Shown here: piece by piece, positions 53,108 to 64,000 of the stretch | Position numbering within the stretch: position 1 is the first letter of the stretch | Layout: each line of letters begins with the position of its first letter | Source of the DNA: Siphonodentalium dalli | Lineage: Eukaryota > Mollusca > Scaphopoda > Gadilida > Siphonodentaliidae | Direction: 5' to 3' | DNA length: 64,000 nt | NCBI GenBank assembly: GCA_032622095.1 | Contig: CP136063.1 | Coordinates: 61,891,897 to 61,955,896, forward strand | Translations under genes and position numbers: made by a program | The notes under the pieces: generated by a model | What the model saw: only the letters and a program-made list of their open reading frames with translations | What the model was told of the DNA's origin: nothing | Databases searched by the model: none

Positions 53108-54124
53108 TTAAATGGTTTCTAGCCCGTGTGGATTTCCTGGTGCACAGTCAATTGACTCATCCAAGTGAATCCTTTGACAAATGTCACACTTATATGGTTT
53201 CTCACCCGTGTGGATCCTCATGTGCACAATCAGATTACTCATCTGGTTGAATCCTTTCTGACAAATATCACATTTATATGGTTTATCTCCCGTGTGGATC
53301 CTCTTGTGCACAGTCAATTGACTCGTCTGAGTGAATCCTTTCTGACAAATATCACACTTATATGGATTCCCACCCGTGTGGATCCTCTTGTGTACAGTCA
53401 GACTACTCATATGAGTGAATAGTTTCAGACAAATATCACATTTATATGGTTTCTCTCCCGTGTGGATCCTCATGTGTCTAGTCAAAGGACCCATCAGAGC
53501 GAATCCTTTCTGACAAATATCACATTTATATGGTTTCTCGCCCGTATGGATCTTCGTGTGTGCAGTCAAATTACTCTTCGAAGTAAATTCGTTCTGACAA
53601 ATATCACACTTATATGGGTTCTCGCCCGTGTGGATCCTCTTGTGTACAGTCAAACTACTCATATGGGTGAATCCTTTCTGACAAATATCACATTTATATG
53701 GTTTCTCGCCCGTGTGGATCCTCTTGTGTACAGTCAAATTACTCATCTGTGTGAATCCTTTCTGACAAATATCACATTTATATGGTTTCTCGCCCGTGTG
53801 GATCATCTTGTGTACAGTCAAATTACTCATGTCAGTGAATCCTTTCTGACAAATATCACATTTATATGGTTTCTCTCCCGCGTGGATCATCTTGTGTACA
53901 TTCAAATGACCCACCTGAGTGAATCCTTTCTGACAAATATTACACTTATATGGTTTCTCTCCCGTGTGGATCCTCATGTGCACAGTCAAATCACTCATCT
54001 GAATGAATCCTTTCTGACATATATCACATTGATATGGTTTCTCGCCCGTGTGGATCCTCTTGTGTACATTCAAATGACTCATCCCAGAGAATCCTTTCTG
54101 ACAAATATTACATTGATGTGCCAT
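53108..54124 (-). CDS. C2H2 zinc-finger array D (11 fingers)
   Basis: Open frame of 338 codons opening [12 protein letters not shown], with eleven complete fingers, all zinc ligands intact, mostly TGEKP linkers. Helix cores are GMSHLNV, QMSDLTV, QVGHLNV, DMSNLTV, QMSNLTV, HMSSLTV, SKSNLTA, LMGPLTR, HMSSLTV, QTSQLTV and QMSNLIV. These are more diverse than array C, consistent with varied DNA contacts. In the twelfth finger CQKGF loses two bases, giving CQRIHLDES... and a stop at 53,110-53,108; the lost frame also has a TAG in the next linker (GGGCTAGAAACC). A TTTCTTTTATTAAAG/AAACAGGAGAG junction just upstream could be a splice acceptor. The upstream flank found at A, B and C is replaced here by part of an M1 element, so the promoter may be missing. 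Presumed nuclear DNA-binding protein. Confidence 0.75.
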   Translation of the reverse strand: MAHQCNICQKGFSGMSHLNVHKRIHTGEKPYQCDICQKGFIQMSDLTVHMRIHTGEKPYKCNICQKGFTQVGHLNVHKMIHAGEKPYKCDICQKGFTDMSNLTVHKMIHTGEKPYKCDICQKGFTQMSNLTVHKRIHTGEKPYKCDICQKGFTHMSSLTVHKRIHTGENPYKCDICQNEFTSKSNLTAHTKIHTGEKPYKCDICQKGFALMGPLTRHMRIHTGEKPYKCDICLKLFTHMSSLTVHKRIHTGGNPYKCDICQKGFTQTSQLTVHKRIHTGDKPYKCDICQKGFNQMSNLIVHMRIHTGEKPYKCDICQRIHLDESIDCAPGNPHGLETI

Positions 54125-54146
54125 CTCTCCTGTTTCTTTAATAAAA

Positions 54147-54264
54147 GAAATAAAATCAATATTAATTGATAGAATCTTTACTGGGCAGGGATTTCCATCT
54201 CTTACGTATTATTTAATACACAGGAAACTATATAATATTTGTTATTCAAAGAGATAATCCATCT
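54147..54264. mobile_element. M1 MITE, truncated
   Basis: About 118 bp of one end of M1 (AATAAAATCAATATTAATTG to AAAGAGATAATCCATCT), with TTAA at 54,265-54,268. It abuts the start of array D at the place where the other arrays have their 5' flank. Confidence 0.75.
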
Positions 54265-55834
54265 TTAAGATTATAAACTTCCATTATTTTACTAGTCTCT
54301 TTGGTATAAAACAAAAACATCTCTGTTTGTTAGTTTTAGCTCCTTTATCCACAAGAAGGTAAATAGGCAAGCGATGAGTTATGTCTTCCACAAAAAATAC
54401 CAGCGGTAAATGATGAGATGATAGTTGGAGAATATAATGTCAATGAGGGTTGCACGACATTCTATTATTCTTGTGGGTTTAGTTATTGTTCGTAGAAACA
54501 TAAATGACTTCCATCGGTTTGAGACATTCTTATGGCATTATCAGTATTTATGTTCATGTTGCAATCTCCCACCAGGAAACATTATTTGTTCTCCTTATAT
54601 GTATTTAGTTAGTTAGTAATGTTCAAGTTTTTCAAGAAAGATATTGACGTCAGAATGTGGGCATCCAAGTTGATTCTTGTTTATATGATCACGGATTTCA
54701 ATAAATAAGCTTTCAAAGATTTTCATGAATATAGATAAGTCTGCTCGAACTTGTGCTTTAATGTTATCATTAACATAAATTCCAACACACCCCCTTCTCT
54801 GTCATTCCTATGGTTTTCCTATAAACAGTAACTCCCCGTTTTGTCGGTCCTTTGGATAATCAGCTGTCAGTCAAGTTTCAATAACACCTATTAACGAACC
54901 AAAGCCGGACGATTTGGGTCGTATATAGACTATACATGTACATGTATCAGATTTTGTGACGTCACCAATTATTATCTAATACGACGCTGTTGTTTTGAAT
55001 TTCGGGAGCGCGAATGTCGCACAGTAGATCGGTGGGCTTGAAGCATTAATGTCGTAATCGGCTGCCAATATGCCAACCCAAATCAGTCGACCTGCAACAT
55101 TCTCCTATTTATATAAACATCATAAAATAATTTATTTGTGTTTATTTATATGGGAAAGTAGGTCCATACTGAATTCTAACGGGTCTACCCCGGCACTCTA
55201 CTGGGTCAAATCATCGGACCCTAGGAAGTTTTAATATTTTTTTAAATAAACTAGAATCCAACTCTCAGTATAAAAAATCTTGTGTTGAGAACAATAATGT
55301 TCTGATGAGTAGACCGATTTACTGTCACAATTGCGAGTTTATTATTTATTTGGTTACCGGTATTTTAGGCCCGTTGTGTACATGTATGACACGCCAAACA
55401 CGGGTCATGCTATCTTAGCTTGGCTTGACATTGGCCCGTCTCTGGCACTTGTCACGTTTGTTTGATTTATACATCGAGCCATTTTAGCATACCGGTATAT
55501 GATACAAAATTATGTCTGCTATAATAAGTTCCCATGGGGATCACTACGAAGATACGCCGTGATGGTGTCATCTGAAAATACACTACCTGTATAATCTGGC
55601 CCTCCTTGTGTCTTTATTTATACTTCTATTAGTACATACAAGAAAACCATAGTCAGAAATGGTAACGCCACCAAGATCGTATTATTAGCCATAAATATAA
55701 ATAATAATACAATTATTCTATAAACTAGCTTTCAAATTTTATGCGGGAAATTTGCGTACTTCCATATTTCAAGTTTTCCCGTGGCATACATTACTTTCAT
55801 CAAACTGTCTTCTTTATTACACAAGCTGATAGGC

Positions 55835-56395
55835 CCGACTTCACCCGGGCTGTTTCACATCTGCTTTCCGGTGAAAGGTGCGATTTGACCTTCAATTGAC
55901 TATTTCGAAAGTCAAGGTCAGGTCAGGGTCATGATTTGTCCAGTCCAAAACACCCCCACCCGTAGAAAACTACCCATAGGTATCAAATTTCGTCGAAATC
56001 CGTCCGTTTTACCCAACTTGACCTTTAATTAACAATTTTGAAGGTCAAGGTAAGGTCAGAGTCATGATTTGACCCGTCCAAAACACCCCCCCCCGACAAA
56101 AGTACCCATAGGTATCAAATTTCGTCGAAATCTATCCGTTTTATCCGAGTTGACCTTTGATTGGCCATATTGAAGGTCAAGGTCAGGCCGAGGTCACGAT
56201 TTGACACGTTCAAAACTCTCCTCAGACCAAAGTATCCCTAGTATCAAATTTCGCCGAAATTTGTCCGTTTTACCCAAATTGACCTTGCATTGACAGTTTT
56301 AAAGGTCAAGGTCAGGTCGGGGTCACGATTTGACCCGTTCAAAACACTTCCCGGACACAAATACCCATAGGTATCAAATTACGTTGAAATCTATG
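55835..56395. repeat. GGTCAAGGTCAGGTC-type monomers, second array
   Basis: About four 120-bp monomers of the same family as 17,456-18,330, opening with the shared CCCGACTTC-CCCGGG-TGTT head and carrying AGGTATCAAATTTCGTCGAA in each unit. No tail is seen; it runs into the next element. 55,634-55,834 holds nothing recognisable. Confidence 0.7.
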
Positions 56396-56439
56396 GAAAG
56401 CCGAAGAGGACATGTTGGTTGCTAATTGCTAGATATACG

Positions 56440-57125
56440 ACGCGGTATTTTGAAGGTGTTTCAAACTAGGAGATAGAAGTATTCTGCCTTTCAAATGGTG
56501 ATGAATTATAGTAGTTTATTCAAATTTTATGGCATAAATTGTTATTAAAACCGTATATACTATAAAAAATTAATGACTCGAAAATTAAGTGGGCCTTTAA
56601 ACAAAGTCACAATTGCATTTAGGCTCATCTCATACTCGTCCATTCAGCGATATTCTACTGCGCAGTTTGTTATAGCCTCCAGTATTTATTGAGCGTTATA
56701 CCCCCAACTGTTATAATTCGCCTTTAGCAGGCGTACTCTTGCCTCAGATTATTGAGATATTAGGTCACACATAATCACATTAAATCGCATCGTAACATAG
56801 CAATTGTGTGGGCTCCTTGGCGTGAATATGTAATGAGAAATAAGGTCATACGTAATGACATTAAACTCAAGAAAACCCTCGAAAACAAAACAAAATCACA
56901 TTTAATGTTTTACGTTATTTCCTTCATAAAAAGAATCTTCGTGATAATGAACCCTCTCGTTACTTTAGAATATAGAATTAACCTTAAAATAAAAAAAATC
57001 TTTGGAACACAGAACCTTCGGAATAACGAACCTTCGGATTGGTGAACCTTCGGAATAGCGAACATTCAGAGAAATTTCGGAATAGTGGACCTTCGGGATA
57101 GTGAACCTTCGGAATAGAGCCATGC
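56440..57125. mobile_element. Copy of the CCTTCGGAATAG-ended element, left end missing
   Basis: Matches 9,950-10,652 with indels and ends in a tandem GAACCTTCGGAATAG array (57,010-57,118), followed by AGCCATGCCCC. The left ATTCCGAAGG array is absent. Confidence 0.7.
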
Positions 57126-57299
57126 CCCCCAATATTCATATTATATGCCCAGAGTTCAAAGGTATGGACCCATAAAATTCTAAACTTGGCCCTTAAAATA
57201 ATGAACTCCAAATTGGAGCACACACAGAACACCACTTAAGTCAACTGAACCTATGTCATGTCCCAATGTGGGAGGGTCCATATATACCACAACATTCAT

Positions 57300-57620
57300 A
57301 GTATATGCCAAGAATTCAAAGGTATGGGCCCACGTAATGACATAAAATCTCAAGAAAACCAGCGAAAACAAAACAAAATCACATTTAATGTTCTAAGTTA
57401 AGTTATTTCCTCCTGTATCTGTATCGGTGTGCGCGCATGATCAGTTCGGATGTGAGCGCACACTCCATATAAAGAATCTTTGTGAAAATGAACCCTCTCA
57501 AATTAGTCTCAATACTTTAAAATATAGAATTAACCTAAAAATAACAAAAACCTTCGGAATAGAGAACCTTCGGAAAAGCGGACCTTCGGGATAGCAAACC
57601 TTCATAATAGAAGCATGTCC
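57300..57620. mobile_element. Third copy of the CCTTCGGAATAG-ended element, short
   Basis: Carries the TCTCAAGAAAACC-GCGAAAACA and TCTTTGTGAAAATGAACCCT segments, then four repeat units at 57,551-57,612, ending AAGCATGTCCCC. It is tandem to the previous copy, with CCAA-ATTCATA...ATGCCCAGAGTTCAAAGG-type sequence in both spacers. Confidence 0.6.
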
Positions 57621-59239
57621 CCACAATTACACCGGTGACGTAAACACATGTGCCAATCTTAGTTGTACTCTCGTAATTATCGGTACGATGAAACGGTGAC
57701 GGAATCTGACGAGGTTTGCCGAATGTACAATCACCCAGTGAATTATCGATCGCCCATGCGATACAAAAAAACCAAAAGCAATAAACACCACACTACGGTG
57801 GCGTAATAATTTAATCTCGGACACGCTATCGGTGGTTTCTATATCGGGATCTTGTCATTCATCTCCCTTTAACCTTTGTGTGTACCTCTGCAATATATTT
57901 ATCCACACATTTCGTGAAAAAGTCCTTTGTCAGTCAATGTCCCCGTATACTAACGTACTATTGCCTTCAATGAATATTGACAACGATCAAGAGTCTGTAG
58001 TCTGATGATTTTATACGCCATTTCGCGCACTTCGACCAATCCAAAATAACCCAAACATTGTAATCCAATAAATCGAAGGGGCCCAGTAGCGACCAATAAA
58101 CTTACCCATAATGTTATACTGTAAGCATCACCAATCGAAGTACAATGTACCGGTGCTTCCCGTTAATGGTTTACAAGCCTATCTCACGTGAACAGGGGCG
58201 ATGTATGAAATGATATGTCAAATGGTTGTAGATCAGATGAATTCCAGTGATTTATATCCGAAATGAAGTAGTGTGAAAAGGTGAAGCCTAATTCAGAGAA
58301 TGACAACGGAATTGAGATGAATGATGTACAGAAATAAATTATCCCTTAGATGTCACATACTTGTGATAATATAAATTGATGGAGAAGTGAAAATGAGAAC
58401 CTAAATATGAGATGCATAGATGTAATATAATGAGTAGTGTTATCATGAGTATTGAACGACGAATGAAATAATCATATATGAAACACACGTACATCACTAT
58501 GCATCAGATGTGTCACTCATATGGTCACAACCCCTATCTCACATACAAATGCATAACTCACATATGGGTGTGTGTATATACACCATACAATAACGATGAA
58601 ATGGACACAATAACAAAAAGATTACAAATAGCCATAATTATTCATAGCCAGTAAGTCCCAAAACAAAGAAGTCCCGATATCAAAGATTCAAACGCCGATC
58701 ATATAGGCTTTACAGTACACGATAAAACGACACAATACTCGTACACAAATTACTAGCAAAATTTGCAGAAGAGATAAATAAAGTAAACCTACATGTACAC
58801 ATCGGCGGGATAGGCTATATATCAAAATTTCTCGGACCAACCGTTTAATATCATGTCAATAACCTAAAACTAAATAGTTGGTATCATGCATCGTCACCTT
58901 TTATTGAACTATTACCACAAGTATTAATAGGCAATGAATATTTTTCCAAACCATTATTCATGGATTCAGATGCAGTTTCAGAATGGTCGATCTACAAATA
59001 TCACTGAAGAAAAAAAAATTCCTTACCTACAAGTAGAAAATATAGTATATATGTAAGTAATAGTCTACTGGCGATGATGTGCCAGTATTCGTCAAATGTC
59101 GGATTTGTTGAAGTGCTCTTCTGAAGAAAAAACATGACTCGCCAATAGTTGTGTAATCGCTGGCGATTCCATGAAGTCGGAGTCTAGTGGGTGTGGATCT
59201 CCAGGGTGGCTGTGCCTCCGAGTTATGACAGCCTCTGGT

Positions 59240-60988
59240 CAGGGGCGGCGGAAGCTACAAAAAAGTGGGGGGGGGGCACCATTTAAAAAAAAAACTACAT
59301 ATATGAATTAAACCAGTCGCAGACAGCGGTATCCCCCACTGAAATGTGCAGTTGGGGGAGTGCTGAAAATATCTGGCCGGACCTGGTTTGCGAACTTGTT
59401 CTAGATACTGGTCAAGTGAACTCATATACCAAATATCTTTGAAATCCGTTGAAATGTGTGGAAATGAGCCCTGTGACGTCGTCCATTTGCACACAAAAAA
59501 ATAAACAAAGTCCAATAACTCTGCTGAAAATATCCGACCGGACCTGGTTTGCGAACTCGTTCTAGATACTGGTCATGTGAACTCATATACCAAATTTTTT
59601 GAAATCTGTTGACATTTGTGGAAACGAGCCCTGTGACGTCGTCCATTTGCACACAAAAAAATAACCAAAGTCCAATAACTCTGCTGAAAATATCCGGCCG
59701 GACCTGGTTTGCGAACTCGTTCTAAATACTGGTCATGTGAACTCATATCCCAAAAATCATTGAAATCCGTTGACATTTGTGGAAATGAGCCGTGTGACAT
59801 CGTCTATTTGCTATTTGGTAAATTCAACAAAAATAATAAACAAAGTCCAATAACTCCGGTAAAAATAACCTGCCGGACCTGGCTTGCGAACTCATTCTAG
59901 GTAATGGTCAGGTGAACTCATATAGGCCTACCACAAATCTTTGAAATCCGTTGACATTTGTTCCAGTTATGACTTACAAATTCGGGACGGACAGATGGCT
60001 AGACGGACAGACGGACCCCATTCCTATATCCCCCGCCAAATTGCAATAAAAGTGTTTTCAAATGTGCTCCAGCGCAAAGATTGTTTAGTATGATATGGTA
60101 TTCGTGGTTACCATTATGAATGTAGAAACAAGAAAGAGTTTAAATGATGCTACTCACTAATCTTTGGAGCCAATGTGTGAAATATGACTGCATGATAACG
60201 TTGATACAACTTCTACAACCTGCATCCTTTGTCACAAGTGTTATGATGAAATTAGTATACAATATACTGTATAATCCAATTAACTCCACATACGACACAC
60301 GTTGATATCGAAGAAACAATAATCACAAGTAACTTTGAATATTAAATAACACTACAATATATATGTACAGACACTGATCTTGCCAGTACACAGTAAACTT
60401 TTGTAGAACAAAATTATTGTAACTTTTCTTATTTGTCAGTAATTACTAATTAGCTGAATTGATAAAAATCCTAGTCAAGCTATTCCAATGAATACTCAGC
60501 ATCAACTGATAGCCTATATAGCATGTGATCCAATATCAGGAGTTTGACCACCTTGGCATGAAATTGTATACCTGCCAAGTCCCACGTTTGCAGTTTTATT
60601 GCAGAAACTAAAATTTAAACCCTTCATTGATATGATGAATGTGCTTTTAATTAGACAAGTTGCTGTGTCCAAGACATGGCTCTGATGGTATCCCCAGAAG
60701 ACCTGAGATCTACAAAGAACTCAGAGTCTGTAGTCTAATTCCCAGAGGGCAATTACTCAGACAGAGTGTCAATACTGACCAAGGGATTAACTTGCTATCT
60801 TGCTAGCCATAGCCATAGGGGCATAACTGATAAGATTAAACACATGTGTTACCATTGGAATGTTTTCTTGGGAACCAAAAAATATTTTCTCCATTGTATT
60901 TAGTATTGGAAGATTATGTACCCATAATTGGGGGGAAAAAGTGGGGGGGGCACGTGCCCCCTGTGTCCCCCCGGCTCCGCCGCCCCTG
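59240..60988. mobile_element. hAT-like element with 8-bp TSD, 1.75 kb
   Basis: The ends CAGGGGCGGCGGAAGC and GGCTCCGCCGCCCCTG are inverted. Both continue into G/C-rich runs (GTGGGGGGGGGGCACC and its counterpart near 60,940). The 8-bp repeat CCTCTGGT flanks it exactly (59,232-59,239 and 60,989-60,996). CAGGGGCG-type termini with 8-bp duplications are characteristic of hAT elements. No transposase frame, so non-autonomous. It inserted into copy III only. Confidence 0.85.
59361..59960. repeat. 160-bp tandem repeat, about 3.8 copies
   Basis: TGCTGAAAATATC starts units at 59,361, 59,522 and 59,682, with a diverged one near 59,845. Each includes GGACCTGGTTTGCGAACTCG and GAGCCCTGTGACGTCGTCCA. The array ends at a GGACGGACAGATGG...CGGACAGACGGACC tail (59,975-60,018) followed by CCCATTCCTATATCCCCC. 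Minus-strand frames here are translated repeat. Confidence 0.85.
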
Positions 60989-61589
60989 CCTCTGGTGGTC
61001 TAGGAGGTGTGATTCTCCAGGGTGGCTGTACCTCCGAGTTATGGCAGCCTCTGGTGGTCTAGGAGTGTGAATCTCCAGGGTGGTTGTACCTCCGAGTTAT
61101 GGCAGCCTCTGGTGGTCCAGAATTGGCAACACAAGCTGCGATATTACAGTTTATTCACAAATGAAATATTCACACATGGAGATGCCTAGGACTAGTCAAA
61201 GAATCACCCTTTACAACAAACATGGATATGATAATCTGGTTGTCGAGACTCGATTTTGAGGTGAACCTAGAACAAATTGGTGACACGGTGCCTTTGTTGT
61301 CATTTTGCCGGGCAGAATCTGGGGAACATTATATCCTAAATTCGCTGAAATCCGTTTTGGGGAAAAAATTGTACTGTTCTTTGAAATAGGGTCGTATTTA
61401 TGACTTTTTGCTGTTCCTTATTAGTCCAGTCAATCAGTTGGGAAGAAACCCCCAACTAAACAAATTGCTATCCAATGTTTTGTTTTTGGTGTGTTTGAAT
61501 GCGACTATACCATGTACTAACATAGCCAAATACCCACGAATCCCAGGGTGGGAAAGTCAATTAAAAATGGTGAAAATTGTAATTTTGTA

Positions 61590-61850
61590 GTTGAGACTCG
61601 GATTTTAAATGAAGCTATATCAAATCGGTAAAAAGCTGCTTTTTGTGTTATTTTGTCGTGAAGAATCTGGGAAACAATATATCCACAAAAAAACCGCTGT
61701 GGGGAACATTTTCTACAGATCTTTGAAATGGGATCCTATTTATGGCTGTTTTGTGTCAGTTTTATAGTTCCTTATTAGTCCATTCAAACTGATGGAAAGA
61801 AACGCTCAACCGTGAAGAAATTTTCTATGCAAAGACTTTTGGGGTGCTAT
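61590..61850. repeat. Extra copy of the dispersed 4,105-type repeat
   Basis: Repeats the order found at 61,240-61,480: GAGACTCGG-TTTTAAA, TGTTATTTTGTCG-GAAGAATC, GGGAAACAATATATCC, TATTTATGGCT-TTTTGTGTCA, ATAGTTCCTTATTAGTCCA and GATGGAAAGAAACGCTCAAC. Non-coding. Confidence 0.6.
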
Positions 61851-62930
61851 TCACCGGCTGGGTTTATAATATAGTCCAGGTAGTTTTACGAGGCGACGCT
61901 CAATGCGAAGCTATCGGTGGACATCGATGGGAAGACATCGCCGCGCGGTATAGGATTATCCGATCAAGGCGATTGGCGTCAATCATAGATTGACCATCGG
62001 TCACATAAACATGCTGCGTGTAACAGTACACGTTTGGTTCATTTCAACAATGAGCAACCGAGGAAAATTACGTGGGGCAAAATATACCACCGACGACATG
62101 GGGGGTCTACAAAAAAATTTCAGTATATAGGGCCGGGGTGCGTGGGTGGTTCAGAGGCCCAAACAAACATGCTTGTAAATTTACAAGTACTGACCATGTA
62201 ATGTTGTAAGCATGTTAATATCATGTTTGTTGGCATATGGCTATATAGACAGCTATAGTGACTAATATAGCCTCAGATTTAGCAACCTTCTGGATTTCAC
62301 AGGATCCCGTCCCACTTCACAGTGGAAAACCGTAATTTATTAAAAAATATATATATATTACCCAGTTGTATTACCCGAATAAAAGTAATAAAATAAAAAA
62401 AAAAACTGTATCACAAATACTACATGGAGAATACTCAATGATGACCAGATATCATTAACCCGATTTTTGCATAACATGAAATTGAAAAGGGTATCTCATA
62501 AATTTCTAATGTCTGAAATACTGTCTTGTTCTGGCATGCAATCAAATTAATTCCTTCTGGTTATTTCTCATCTTTAATGATTGCAAGTAATGTTAATTTG
62601 CAACACTTATCCAAATAAAACTGAATTGGTTATGATGAATGACCGTTACTGTTTATTGTTCAGACAATCCCAACTGAAGGCGACGCTATTCTCCTTGAAT
62701 TTACGAACTTCATCTTGAAGCTTAAATACTGCTCAACAAGACTAAACTAAAATACTAATTGTATACTGTTATCGCCTACAAATAGATGAACTGAAATAAT
62801 GTGATGCATTCAGATGCTTTGAGAAATGTCATTCTTCAATGTCTTCAAAGTCAAACTAAAATCAAGAATAAAATCTGACTGAGACTATACTGCAGACTCT
62901 AGTGCACACATATACATACAAATGGTTGAG
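61851..62930. other. No gene recognised
   Basis: GC-richer at 61,850-62,130, then AT-rich. No coding frame or repeat that I can place. Confidence 0.4.
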
Positions 62931-63350
62931 TTATAATAATGCAAAATGTGTTTACGGGTAGAACCAGGTTGGTAGCTCTGGTATGCATCGACAAGCGAAA
63001 CCTGTGATGTGCAGTAATATATGCATACACCCTTCCGCTATCATTCAGGTCTATCACCATACCAAACCACTTAAAAATTCGACAACCGACACTTCAACTT
63101 ATATTGCAAAAATAAATATACTGAATTTCATAAACAGGGCCCATGGATAACTCTGGTAGGCATTGGTGCTCACAATCCGTGATATTATGCATATTTGTTC
63201 CCCATTTCTGGTCCGTCACATGTCATAGAGCATCAAAATATGACAACCGACTCTTGAGTTATAACGCAAAATGTTTGTATGGACGGACGCATGGACGGCT
63301 CGAGACGTCAACTATATACCCGCCGACTAATATCGGGGGTATAATAACCA
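62931..63350. repeat. SINE-like repeat, two units of about 190 bp
   Basis: GAGTTATAATAATGCAAAATGT...GGTAGCTCTGGTATGCAT...GACAACCGACACTTCA is repeated as TAACTCTGGTAGGCATTGG...GACAACCGACTCTTGAGTTAT. It ends in GGACGGACGCATGGACGG and an ATATCGGGGGTATAATAA terminus. The 148-codon frame across it (63,143-63,589) is not credible as a gene. Confidence 0.6.
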
Positions 63351-64000
63351 TATATCTATGTGTATACCTAACCAAAACAATTCCCCTCCTCATCACCCCT
63401 GTGGATAAGACTAAAGAGTTCTTTGATCATGCACACATAATTGTAGAACCCCTGAACTGTTTACCACTATTTACACTGGCCAGTGTTCTCTGTCAGACTA
63501 AATACGCTCGATATATAAAGGCTATAATGCGGTCTAGGGCAATTTGTGACATACAGTGTACATACACAATGCTTTATTATTGTTGTTAGATACTGGAAAA
63601 CCAGGAAACATCTGGAAATAAAGTTTATTTTTCGTTTTTCTGACCTGTGATTTACCGATTAAGCATGTTATTGCTTGAGTCTTAATTTTACACAGTTTGC
63701 ACCAACAAAGGACAGTGGAATGGGATTGAAAGGCAGTTAACACAGTTATTGAAGAACGGCTGAAAAAAACTCTTGAAATTTGGATAAAAACATGAGAAAG
63801 GGGGTGGGTCCCTAACATTTGGAGGAAAATATTTACACAAATGGGGTGGTGGGTCCCTCGGGGTCGGAAAACACGTTTTGGGCCCCTATATGTGCAATTG
63901 TTTTCCAGACCCCCCCCCCCCACCCCCACTGCCGACGAACGTAAAACGTTTTTGGGCATTGTGGAGAGAAGAATAAAAATATTTAAGAACAAAGAAACCG
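63351..64000. other. No gene recognised
   Basis: Contains a C-run at 63,910-63,921 and GGTGGGTCCCT twice (63,803 and 63,847). Nothing coding that I can support. Confidence 0.35.

Larger units (their letters stand above)
54295..61480. repeat. Segmental-duplication flank, copy III
   Basis: 54,295-54,985 matches copy I 1,376-2,050, including a LINE endonuclease relic. 54,985-55,630 matches copy II 29,298-30,420 minus about 455 bp. After about 2.2 kb of private DNA (55,634-57,810), 57,811-59,231 matches copy II 30,425-32,780. After the hAT-like element, 60,989-61,480 completes it. Three tandem units of about 57 bp (TCTCCAGGGTGG...CAGCCTCTGGTGGTC) end at 59,239, 61,048 and about 61,112. No live gene. 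Confidence 0.8.

Noticed and set aside
59255-59800. Overlapping minus-strand frames with repeated KPGPAGYFQ
   Set aside because: Translation of the 160-bp tandem repeat.
63143-63589. 148-codon + strand frame
   Set aside because: Its first half is a SINE-like repeat with GGACGGACG tail; no domain, and composition matches non-coding neighbours.

Overview
The window reads as animal nuclear DNA, not a prokaryotic or viral locus. Coding matter is limited to C2H2 zinc-finger arrays and retrotransposon remains. Intergenic DNA is AT-rich and crowded with nested transposons, minisatellites and inverted repeats, and there are no operons. The ACATGTA/TATGTA richness, the SINE-like repeats ending in GGACGGACAGACGGAC-type tails, and LINEs whose ORF1 carries a GDSL esterase fit a lophotrochozoan, most likely a mollusc. 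That assignment is inference from general character.

Layout. The backbone is a family of minus-strand C2H2 arrays at 2-304 (A, runs off the left edge), 18,375-19,570 (B, decayed), 25,460-27,441 (C, partly open) and 47,455-54,124 (D, split by a 4.2 kb insertion). A non-coding flank is shared by A, C and D at about 27 kb spacing (305-4,310; 27,442-33,110; 54,295-61,480). Part of it, with a candidate 5' exon, also recurs beside B. The flanks contain an old LINE endonuclease relic, and differences between copies show which elements inserted after duplication.

Between the arrays lie: a 4.0 kb long-TIR element with a perfect 8-bp target duplication (5,395-9,413); an element ending in inverted arrays of a 15-bp repeat (9,426-10,652); two LINE lineages nested in each other on the minus strand (12,072-14,765); a TTAA-flanked MITE family called M1 here, one copy split by a second TTAA element with very long TIRs (23,470-24,398); a decayed gene fragment of an uncharacterised protein family (38,714-39,575); a nearly complete but broken LINE (40,060-46,190); hairpin-rich satellite DNA (50,580-51,900); and an hAT-like element with an 8-bp target duplication (59,240-60,988).

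The only long open frames that might still make host protein are the finger arrays at 26,737-27,441 (8 fingers) and 53,108-54,124 (11 fingers). Both end in nonsense or frameshift lesions inside the next finger. The locus looks like a zinc-finger cluster growing by finger-level and block-level duplication while being eroded and invaded by transposons. I see no pathway or operon linking the genes.
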